Of a DNA stretch of 64,000 nucleotides, positions 55,613 to 64,000 are shown in pieces. Position 1 is the first letter of the stretch, and the number at the start of each line of letters is the position of its first letter. Origin of the DNA: Leucogyrophana mollusca (taxonomy: Eukaryota; Basidiomycota; Agaricomycetes; Boletales); the NCBI GenBank assembly GCA_021014945.1, contig MU266396.1, forward strand, positions 62,001 through 126,000, written 5' to 3'. The position numbers were made by a program, and so were the translations under genes. Below the pieces are notes generated by a model. That model saw only the letters and a list, made by a program, of their open reading frames with translations. It was not told the origin of the DNA and searched no databases.

Positions 55613-56770
55613 TTACAGTAAGTTAGTTAGCTTCTTAAGCTTTGCGCTCCAGATACCCATCTTACAGCTCCACTTGATCAAACTATCGCTCTTCTTGATT
55701 CCACCTCCGCCCTTACCTGTTCTGAAAACCTCTCCGCAATAGCCACAAGGTCCTCCCTGCCCACGTACGCCACGTTCCCCAGCCGGGCAACCTGGACAAA
55801 TCTGCTTTACACGGCTCATCTGGTCGTCAGGAAGCCGTCCCATCGAGTGCCACTTGCACGCGGGGAGGTGGTAGGTGGTAGCAAGTGTCGCCTCTTCAGC
55901 CACGGTTCATACTTCTCCGTCGCCGCCTCGAAAGCTATGTCATCAGGGCGTTCGAAATCGCATTTTCTCGGCGTATCTCCATCACCATTTGCATCACTGT
56001 CGCTGGGAGCGAGGAGGCGCTGTCCTGCCGTCAGCTTCTTCGCCAGACGCCGGTTCTTCTTATGCAAATCCGACGCGGTATATTCATTACGCAGGGCCAA
56101 GCGGTCTACCCATGGATGGCACGTAGCTAACGACCAGCTCCCTGAGGGCCATATCATTGACGCAGTCAGTGGTAGTCTGGTGTTTGGGGAAGTTTGGCGC
56201 CAACAAGCTCACCTACGCAGAACTACTCCAACGGCTTTCCCCTCAGTCTATGTGGGTATGGTCTCTCGCGACGTCAATCCACAGCAAGCTCTTACTCACT
56301 TTTACATTAGCCAGAATTCCCAGTGCGAAGGCGCCAGTCAAACCCGAATCCTTTTTAATGCCAAATTCGCCAGCCAACGTGCCGTTCTCTACAATATACG
56401 CAAAAAAGGCAGTCGGTATAAGATGGGAGGCAGGTGAAGCCCACGAACTTTACAAACTGGCCCAATTCGCGGTGTACCAGGACCGAGATTCGTTCCTAAA
56501 CGGCAGCTCGCTAGGTACTGCTGTCGCTCGCTCGCTATACCTATTCGTCACAACCTTGGACGCGTTTCCTGAGGGATCCAGCTGTGAACTTGGAGGGAAA
56601 AGGGTCGAAGGCGGGGGCCCAGAAACACGTGACGATGTCGTTGCCTTGTGCAGCTTCCTCGGGGGCAGCTGGGGTTTTAGGAGATGGTGAGCGGATCCGT
56701 GCGGCGAACTCGCCTTCACTGCTCGAGTCGTCGTCCTGAATATCAGAATGTACGAGGAACGTGACATCAT
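55613..56770 (-). CDS. Conserved-looking hypothetical protein with C-P-x-C / G-x-C-x-x-C motif
   Basis: A multi-exon gene can be built from 56770 (MMSRSSYILIFRTTTRAVKA). The first exon ends near ESRSWYTANWA. An intron ending TTGTAG leads to NGTLAGEFGIKKDSGLTGAF, ALGILANVK, then two short introns to TEGKAVGVVL and LALRNEYTASDLHKKNRRLA. The next part reads CDFERPDDIAFEAATEKYEP. After a frame change near 55870 (an unplaced intron or a frameshift) come YHLPACKWHSMGRLPDDQMS and RVKQICPGCPAGERGVRG, GGPCGYCGEVFRTG. The four cysteines could bind zinc. I do not recognise the family. It is divergent from TAF11, 98 bp away. Confidence 0.5.
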
Positions 56771-56868
56771 CGAAGAAGTATCAAGGAAATAATATCAACC
56801 ACCATCGTCGCTGTGTGCCACAGTGACCACACTGTTTGTCCCTATTTGTACGCGACTTGCCCTCCACG

Positions 56869-57787
56869 ATGAGCACGCCCAGAGGACGCGGCACCGGTGC
56901 AAAACGCGGCCGCAAACCACGCGGCGCGTTCCCCAATGTCTCCTCCGACGCCCCACGCCCCGCAACGACACAAACCCAGTGCACACCAGTAGCTCAGTTC
57001 ACGCCCCTCCAGCCAGCTCCTGTCCGCCGTGGCGGACGACGACCACTCCACCCAGCTGTCGTGGCCGAGCGAGAGTAAAAATAACCTCAAGTACGTCCGT
57101 CCTTCGCTCGTCGTCGTCTCCCTTCACACACACCGCAGAATCCCCATGGACAACTTCAGCCCAACGCAGTATGATCGTTTCAAGGCGTATAGGAGACATG
57201 CACTACCCAAGCAGGCTGTGCGCAAGGTACACAGTCTCTTCGTCTTGCTTTCGCGTCCCCGCTCACATAATATATGCAGGTAATACAACAGACGACGGGC
57301 CAGCAGGTCTCCTAGCCCGTCGCCCAGATCGTAGCGGGTTTGGCAAAGGTTTTCATCGGCGAGATCGTGGAGAAAGGTGCGCCTTGGTGTCCTTTTTTGC
57401 GCAGGGGTCGTGGTATTTCATTGCTGTGGACATCCCACTCTTCCCTTTTCTTGTGCCCATCGCATCCCTTTTCCCCTTGTGGTTTCCTATTGTGCCTTGT
57501 CCTCTCCTCGCCTGCCTCGCCTCTCCTCGCCTGCCCTCGCCCGCCTCGCCTGCCCTCGCCCGCCTCGCCTGCCCTCGCCTTCCCTCGCCCGCCTCGCCTT
57601 TCTCGCCTGCCTCCTCCCCGCTCCTCCCTCTCCCACCCAACACACCAGCCCGCGCCGTCTAATCCCGCCTGGCGTGTCCTGGCCCCTCACGCCCGACCAC
57701 CTCCGCGAGGCTACTAGCTCTACCAGGCCGAGGCGGGCTGCGTCGGGAGCGCGCGCGCGGCGGGGGAGGCGGATTTTTGCAAGGTAG
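56869..57787 (+). pseudogene. TAF11: TAF11 (TFIID subunit 11) with an in-frame TAG in the histone fold
   Basis: TAF11 pairs with TAF13 by a histone fold in TFIID. Exon 1 is 56869-57074, MSTPRGRGTGAKRGRKPRGA and a Pro/Arg-rich linker; donor GTAAAA. Exon 2 from 57139 starts IPMDNFSPTQYDRFKAYRRH and ALPKQAVRK, the family's first helix. Exon 3 starts VIQQTTGQQVS, then TAG at 57313-57315, then PVAQIVAGLAKVFIGEIVEK in the same frame. The family usually has Gln where the stop is. The final exon has WPLTPDHLREAT, the last conserved helix, and runs to TAG at 57785; its splice is also unclear, because the acceptor after the CT-rich intron gives ARAV and then a stop unless another donor is used. So the gene is either decayed, misread at one base, read through, or spliced in a way that skips part of the fold. 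I call it disrupted with reserve. Confidence 0.65.
57495..57615 (+). repeat. CT-rich minisatellite in the last TAF11 intron
   Basis: Imperfect tandem copies of CTCGCCTGCCCTCGCCCGC, about 19 bp, all pyrimidine-rich on the plus strand. It fills most of a ~280 bp intron, the longest in this gene. Confidence 0.8.
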
Positions 57788-58335
57788 GGGAGGGGGTGTT
57801 CACGTAGTTGTTGACTCCTGCGCCACTCCGTGAGTGCGTGTCGAAGAGGAGTTCGCGGGACGGGCTGCGCTGAGGGGGAAGGGCGCCAGGCAGCAGGGTG
57901 GGAGTGCTTCACTGCACTGTATCAATTGACCATGTTATTGTAAATCTGTAGACAATATACTAAACTATACCCTCGCCTGGCATGCACTATACCGCCCCGG
58001 TGACTACACCACCCGTCCCCGTTATACAGTATACTGCCCCTCGCAAATTTACACAAGCATTACAGCCGTTTGCATATAGATGTAGCGCCCACAAACAGAT
58101 GCGTTGGGCGGGTGATGGCGCACTTCCAATACAAACCCCATATTAAGCACCTTGTGGCAACCTTTTCAAGACCGCATGGTGGCTGAGCAGCGTCCCTAGT
58201 GGGTGCCGACTAGTCTCGACCCAGACGTTTTAGGAAGCGGAGTTGAAAAACAACGGGGGCGGGCGCTTCCTAGAACGTCTGGAGACATTCGCTTAGTGAC
58301 GAGGGGATCGTGTCACGCTCTCTCCACTGGTGCCC
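57788..58335. other. Intergenic, no gene seen
   Basis: Separates TAF11 from the repeat-type block. Around 57940-58050 are several TATAC-containing AT-rich tracts, possible 3' UTR. Confidence 0.4.
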
Positions 58336-61300
58336 ATGACTGACCTGCAAGACGGGGGACTCTTTGACGACTCTGACGACGACTCTAATTATGATCCATT
58401 TTCTTCTGCTCATGTATCCCCATTCATGTACGAGACAGACTCGGATTCCGATGATAATGACACATCTCCTCATGCCATACAACTTGCCAACACTCGAAAG
58501 CTCAAAGATATACTCACTGGAAACCCTGCAACGAAGGTCGAGGCTGTTCTGCATTATATGAACTCTCTTGGTCTCAACCTTCCCATCTTTCTCGATCTTT
58601 TGAGCTGGGGAGACCATGAATGCATCACCAACGCGAAAATTCGGTACGAGCGCACAGCGCTGATGGTCAGTGAAGAGCTCCCATCAATACTCGAGCGCTG
58701 GCACACTCCACCACGAAGCAAGGGTAGTACGGACTCGCGAGCGCGTGCCGCAAAGCAGCCGCTGGAGCAATTTGCGCTCTCGTGCACTATTAAGGCTGTC
58801 GAAGCTGAACTCGAGGCTGTGAAGGACATTATGAGGTGTCCGGAAGACGATTTGTCCATTGATGGACTGACGAGCTTCTTCGTCGAGGACATGCTCCTCA
58901 AATTAAGCACACCAGGTTTTGGCGGTACTCCAAAGCTATGGGCACTCCTCCGCTGTTTAACTCAGACACAGAGACAGCGAGAGCGAAACACTTCGAAAAA
59001 TCCAGATCTCGTGAGTCCTATGTCAAAACCCATTAACTCTGAGTCATTCCGACACTCAGGAGTCATGGTCCGACCAACTCCGGAGTTAGGAGTTGCGCTC
59101 CTACTCCGGACCGTCCGGAGTAAGTGTACCATTGTGCAGAGCACTATTGTCGCTTTCCTCCATTGTGCTCTGTTCTCCATAGTACTAAGCGAGCGGTACC
59201 TCCGCCCTATATATAGCTCTATTTTACTGTAGTGCACCTCAGTTGTTATCTGCCTAACTCCGGGCACCGGCTGAGGTGAGTAGTTTATAGTCACTTAGGA
59301 TTGCTACTTTACTAACTGTACCGTAGCTCCGGACTAACTCCGGAATTCCTTAGGTGAATATAGTCGTTATCTGCCTAACTCCGGGCACCGGCTGAGCTCT
59401 GGACTAACTCCGGAATTCCTTAGATTTGTCATCCTATTCTTATTTGCGGGGGCGAGTTACAACCAGTCTCAGCTGCATTCCAGGTTATCTTGTCAATTAT
59501 ATGCCAGATAGAATTCTCGCGTTCCCACCACAACAGCCAGTGGGCATAGATGTTGACGATGTTTCTGCGGTCGCAGGGCATCTCGGCCAAGAGCCTTGAT
59601 CTACTTCATACATTCTGCCTCACGATGAGCCAGAAATGGTCTGTACGAGCATTCAGCAAGATGTCTGCTAACGAAATGGATAAACTCTGCGAGATGGTAC
59701 GGCTACTTCCCTTCGTCATCTCTCATGACAATGTAAACATCCCATTTCGCGTCTTCACGCAACGAGTCAACAATCAGAGTCATTTCGATCCCAGAACAGC
59801 GGCGACGGTGTTTTTTCAGCCGCATGCACCGCCCGAACCTCCTCTTTGCAACCGGACACTGCAGGAATATTGTCGAGAGGGCAAGAAGACCCCTTTAAGC
59901 ATCATCGAGATCTACAACCTGTCCCAAGCTGCTGCACCCCATCAATATCTCCGTGACGTCCATCACATCCTCCAATATCTTGTCGACAGCCCGGAATTCG
60001 AATTCTCGACCTACTCTCAGCAAAACCATGTCACATTCTCCTCCCCCGAACCTGTGCAAAAGCTGCCAACCGGTCCCGAGTATATTACGCAGCAGTTTAT
60101 GCTAGGGACAGTCCACATAGATGAAGCCAGCTATGAGGGGAATGACCAGCTCATGCTGGAGTTTTTCCGTCAAATGCAACTGCATACTGAGGACGAAACC
60201 AAGAAAACAGGCCTTCATCGTGTCATTCCGTGGGTCGGGGATCAACTCACCGTTGAGCGCTTACGGGAACTCTTCAAATTTCGCGCGCAAGATCACAACT
60301 CTTACGACCGACTTGACTGGATAGTGGTGCTTTTCAGCTGGTTTTATCTACAAATGGCTTTTGCGAATTCATTGCACAAGCAGTACCTAGGAATGAATGC
60401 AGGTCGTGGCCTCATGCAGGCTTTCACCCTGCTCGAGAGGAAGGGTCTAAACTCCGTGCAGACTCGGGGTCCATTTCACCAAAATCTACATGATGCAATC
60501 ACCCATGTCGCAGAGGCTCATTTCCGTGCGTGCTGGAAGGTTGTTGGTGGTGTGGAGAACCTACAAGATCTTCGCCACAAGGATCCGAATCAGCTGCATG
60601 CCATGGCCGAGCAGATTGTGCATGAACTTGCTTCAAGTTCAGCTGTCGACAAGATTGACCTGCAGCCCGAGGACAATCGGGACCAACAGTTCTGCCACTT
60701 GGTGCTATGGAATCACGATGTCCTTCGCTATCTGGATCTCGACGAATCTATTCGTTGCGGTGATGTCGGGGTCATGGAAGAGACACTGCTGCACCTGGCC
60801 TTTTGCTTTGCGGGTGGGCAAAACTCAAAGTATACCATCGAAGTTCTTGAACTGCTGCAATCATTGCATCACGAATGGCCCCCCGAAATCAAGTATGCCA
60901 CTAATAACCTTCTAGTCGCAATCTCATTTCCGCAGTACTGACCCTGACATTTGTTAGAGATTTTGTACGACGTCGCTGCTGGCTGATGAACTTGACTGGC
61001 CGCCCCTGCGATTTTTTCCCTATCGACAAAGGACAAGAACACAACATCAAGTCCCTCAAGGTCAGTGTTCACCAGTTTCACGTTCTGATATTAAAGGCAC
61101 CCACAGGTCACACATCGAGTACAAGGACCCAACATGTCCTGGAAGTTAATTAAGGACATCAGCCCTGCTATCCCGGTCCTACACGCTGTTCAGAAACACA
61201 TGGAGAAACAGGTCTGGACTTTGCGCCGTGGAAAGTCGCACACTGATCCTAGCAAAGAGAAAGATATTTAGTGGCTAGAAAATTCGTACACGTCAGCGGG

Positions 61301-61457
61301 AGTCCATGTTCATGAACAGGGTCGACGGGTTCGAGCAAAGGCTGACGAGGTCACTGACATTGTCACCAGTGGTGGGATAAAGCTATTTTCGAAGAAAACT
61401 ATGGAAAAATGGTGGCACAATCGTAACTTCACGCGAGCAACAACTGAGGTTTGGTAA
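58336..61457 (+). pseudogene. Decayed DUF6589 family gene
   Basis: DUF6589 proteins are large, multicopy and of unknown function in Agaricomycetes. The start at 58336 gives MTDLQDGGLFDDSDDDSNYD. Exon 1 ends KNPDL at 59010. A 473-bp intron (GTGAGT at 59011 to TTCCAG at 59483) joins in frame to VILSIICQIEFSRSHHNSQW. Then TAG at 59547-59549 is followed by MLTMFLRSQGISAKSLDLLH and 463 open codons with family motifs: LRDVHHILQYLVDSPEF, GPEYITQQFMLGTVHIDE, HRVIPWVGDQLTVERLRELF, YDRLDWIVVLFSWFYLQMAF. After a stop at 60939 the C-terminal part continues in another frame (WLMNLTGRPCDFFPIDKGQ, GPNMSWKLIKDISPAIPVLH) with a further TAG at about 61270. At least two stops and a frame change show decay. It looks like an old multicopy-family member rather than a host housekeeping gene. 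Confidence 0.8.
59245..59423 (+). repeat. Interleaved direct repeats inside the DUF6589 intron
   Basis: A 31-bp repeat beginning GTTATCTGCCTAACTCCGGG is at 59245-59275 and 59366-59396. A 23-bp repeat beginning GGACTAACTCCGGAATTCCT is at 59331-59353 and 59401-59423. Nearby, 59083-59113 contains a near-palindrome of TCCGGAGTTAGGAG and CTCCTACTCCGGA. TAACTCCGG recurs as a core in all of them, on both strands. The layout suggests a small non-autonomous element that expanded an existing intron. Confidence 0.8.
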
Positions 61458-61469
61458 TTAAAATTTGCT

Positions 61470-63363
61470 CTATGATTGTTTGCTACGTTTGCGAGGTACA
61501 TTGGTTTTACGTGAGGGTGAAAGCAGGGTAGGAGTCAATGAACTTGAGCTGGTCTTCCGAGGGGATAACGGTAAGCGGGGTGGTGTGTAAAATTTGAACG
61601 TGAGAGATGGGGACTGAACGGCTGGCCGAGCGGTAACACTAGTGCTGGGCGAAGATGAGGCAATGACCTGCATATCCATGATGTGTGATGAGGCGGGGGT
61701 AGCAGGAATTGGCGGCCGGTGCAGATTCGGATGAGATGACTCATACGACAGCTCAAAACTAAGGGAATATTCATCAGCGAGTACCATATGTGCAGGAAAC
61801 CGTTCAGTACTCACCAAGATGTACCTGGTATGCTGCAGTTTTCCTTCTCCTTTGCTAACTGCTTGGTACACCGAGTCTTCTCTTCTTCACATGCTTTTTC
61901 CCTAACTCTCTGACTCCTGGCAGCCTCGTTTGCTTGACGCCTGGCCTCGCAGTTGGCCTGTTTCTTGGCATGGCGCAGGGCTTTGTCTTCATCATCCAGC
62001 CGCTTCAACACGTCGATCACATCTTGGCCATACCTGTCAACAAGTGCCCACATTCCACTGACTCCTTGCTTCAGTTCATCAAGTGAATACGTCAGGTGGC
62101 GATTTGAGGCAATTGTGGTGAGCGGTTGATCGGGGAGTATGAGTGCGGCTGTGAATGACGAGTGCGGGAAATCACGCTCTCTTGTCTTGATGCGCCAAGA
62201 CTGCAAGGCTGTTCGTGCTGCTTGCAGGTGATCTTGTGTGCGGCGCGTGGCGTCACGTCGAGGCTCTGCGGTGGGTTCCATAGGGCGCTTTCCTGAGGTA
62301 TTGGGCTTGGAGCTTGGAGTCTCGTCATCTGATGACAGCTCAGATGAGGAACTGGCAGGACTGTGGAGAGTTGGAATGAGTGCGAGCGATTGGGGGCTTG
62401 GAGTAGCGAGTGTGGCCTGAGCATCAAGCCTCGAGCAGTTGTCACAACAGTTTCCTGTTGGCGCTGTGATATGCATTAACAACCTGAGTGAGCTATTTGC
62501 ATGCGTCCCAAGGTACGGAATTTACGTACGTAGGCGCCCAGGTGGATTGTTGAACAGTTTGTCTCCCACGTCACGCCGACAATGTTTGGTTTCAATCCAT
62601 TCACGCAGCGCAGGCTCTACCTGCTTGCGGTAAGTGACTTCTTCTTCTTCCTCTTCTGATTCTCCATCTGATGCCTCTGCTGCAGTGCCCACTCCGACTC
62701 TCTTGAACATTGAGGCTTCAACAAGCAAAATTGTGCGTGCGCATATCCATATTGCTCTTCCTGCACGTCCTGCACGCTGAAGCCAGACAGTCAATGACGA
62801 AGGAAGCCCAAACTGTACTACGAAATCAATATCTGGGATGTCGAGGCCCTGGAAGAAGGTGAGTGTGATATTTTTCATAGACCGGGACACTCGAGTTTAC
62901 CATTCCTCCAATTTCGGTGACAAACAGGATTTATTCACAGCCACTGCTTCAAGGCCCATTTCCTTACACCGTCGAACCTGTATTGCTTTAAAAGCATTGT
63001 CCAGAGATGGCTAGGAAGTACACTCACCTGGTCCTCTTCAAGAGAGTTCAATGGTGTGAGAACAATTGCTACTTTGTCTTTGTTCACCAGGGATGGCATC
63101 GAGAAAGGTAGGCTTTTGCCAAACCCTGTCCCCGCAAGAACAGTGCAGTCCATGCCAAGATAAAAGGCTTTGGCAGCATCCAGCTGCCATGGGTAGGCTT
63201 CGTTATTACACTGTTTGCAACAAGCGTCCTGCAATGCTTTCCTGGTCACCTCTGACGAGTATCCAGTTGTATGGGCTGCGTGTTTGCAAGTATTAACGAG
63301 GTTTATGTAGGATTTCTTCTTCTCCTCTGCATGAGATGAAGTTTGAGTAAAGACAGTGGGCAT
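61470..63363 (-). pseudogene. RecQ-like DNA helicase gene with the central motifs deleted
   Basis: Starts MPTVFTQTSSHAEEKKKSYI at 63363. Then LQDACCKQCNNEAYPWQLDA and the Walker A motif in TVLAGTGFGKSLPFSMPSLV. Motif Ia is VLTPLNSLEEDQ, and a GTGAGT intron joins to VRRCKEMGLEAVAVNKSCL. At about 62890, after a TAA, the sequence jumps to GLDIPDIDFVVQFGLPSSLT and VWLQRAGRAGR, i.e. motifs V and VI. Motif II (DExH), III and IV, some 200 residues, are missing. After motif VI come an acidic run, VEPALREWIETKHCRRDVG and a long C-terminal domain (LQAARTALQSWRIKTRERDF, MWALVDRYGQDVIDVLKRLD) of the type seen in expanded agaric RecQ-like genes, ending VPRKRSKQS at 61470. Without motif II no ATPase activity is possible. 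Confidence 0.8.
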
Positions 63364-63401
63364 TAGTTTGAACAATACATGTAAAGACTGTTGACGAGGG
63401 G

Positions 63402-63962
63402 ATGATTGGATGTGTCCTCCTGGACCTCCACCGACTTTTGGCTGACAGACAAAAATGGAAAACACTCAGACAAAAGCAGAAGGTGTCCTTCCCAATTGAG
63501 CTTGACATAACCAAATTAAGCTCAATTTGTGACATATGTGACTCGATACCCTCCCTGCCTATCGAAAGTCTCCAGACGTTATGGAGAGTGGAAGATCCCG
63601 AAGGTTTGATCTCCGCTATCCATGACGTCTGGCATCGAGACTAGGTGCCGACAAGCCATAAATTTGAAGTCCGTTGCGCAGATGGCCCGCCACATCTATA
63701 CTGTACCATTACAACCGGAGGTTCGATGGATTTGAGCGTGACCACCCCGATACTTAGGTTCAAAGGTTCAAAGGTCCATGTGACACGTGACGAACTTACA
63801 ACAAGTTCGGACTCCATCACCCTGCATGTGAAACCCATGGCTGGGACTGGCCACACTCAAAGTCGAGACTCGGGACCCTTGCATCCATCTTCTGCGCATG
63901 CGATATTGAGGCGAAAAAAAAACCGAAAATTTTCTACGTTTTACTGTATGTCACGAAGCTAA
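63402..63962 (+). pseudogene. Unidentified interrupted frame at the right edge
   Basis: One plus-strand frame runs through SFPIELDITKLSSICDICDS and LQTLWRVEDPEGLISAIHDV to WHRD, a TAG at 63642-63644, and then VPTSHKFEVRCADGPPHLYC and TITTGGSMDLSVTTPILRF. The composition is protein-like on both sides of the stop. No family is recognised. It starts back-to-back with the RecQ-like relic. It may be part of a longer repeat-type gene running out of the window, or two small exons. Confidence 0.3.
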
Positions 63963-64000
63963 GTTCAACCTCTGAAATCGCCGTGACGGTCACATCAGAA

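Noticed and set aside
56880..57662. Plus-strand 279-codon frame over TAF11
   Set aside because: It reads through introns and the CT-rich minisatellite as Ala/Pro/Ser repeats and is not the TAF11 frame.
57313..59549. CAG-to-TAG changes in TAF11 and the DUF6589 gene as a sign of RIP-like mutation
   Set aside because: Only two or three sites are involved, there is no dense C-to-T pattern, and the ancestral codon in DUF6589 is a guess. The evidence is too thin to claim a genome-defence process.

Overview
The window is nuclear DNA of a filamentous fungus, almost certainly an Agaricomycete (mushroom-forming basidiomycete). The evidence is genes cut by many 45-110 bp GT-AG introns with CTAAC-type branch points, a class I hydrophobin, a DUF6533 membrane protein, a basidiomycete-type P450, small secreted proteins, and DUF6589 and RecQ-like relics of the kind that multiply in agaric genomes. 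No rRNA, tRNA, CRISPR array or operon was seen. Gene models below were joined by eye from frame, splice consensus and family motifs. Outer limits are firmer than every internal exon.

0-21 kb: end of a coiled-coil tail-anchored protein (+); MFS sugar transporter (-); an unexplained 1.6 kb; a hypothetical gene (-) divergent from NSE3/MAGE of the Smc5/6 complex (+); a four-exon 67-aa secreted protein (-); a PI-specific phospholipase C (-); a DUF6533 membrane protein (-); a PIN-domain protein (-); a DENND11/LCHN-like DENN protein (-); prefoldin subunit 5 (+); a hydrophobin (+); an EFM7/NNT1-type methyltransferase (-).

21-33 kb: a 7.6 kb four-domain voltage-gated calcium channel of the fungal Cch1 type (+), convergent with eIF3a (-). 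PLC and Cch1 would both act in calcium signalling, but nothing in the sequence shows co-regulation.

33-40 kb: a rearranged block. A complete p47/Shp1 (SEP+UBX) gene is followed by a second p47 copy that lacks an acidic exon and the UBX domain. Two related small secreted protein genes are interleaved with duplicated promoter segments, and one orphan promoter copy abuts the truncated p47 gene.

40-53 kb: a 5'-nucleotidase/metallophosphoesterase (+), a cytochrome P450 (-), a short hypothetical gene (+), two tandem ubiquitin C-terminal hydrolases (+; the second has Asn in place of the catalytic Asp), and an old-yellow-enzyme-type flavin oxidoreductase (-).

54-58 kb: BUD32 kinase of KEOPS (+, with a GC-AG intron), a conserved-looking hypothetical gene with a Cys motif (-), and a TAF11 gene (+) whose histone-fold frame contains a TAG.

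58-64 kb: decayed repeat-type genes: a DUF6589 gene with stops and a repeat-swollen intron, a RecQ-like helicase gene lacking the central motifs, and an unidentified interrupted frame at the window edge.
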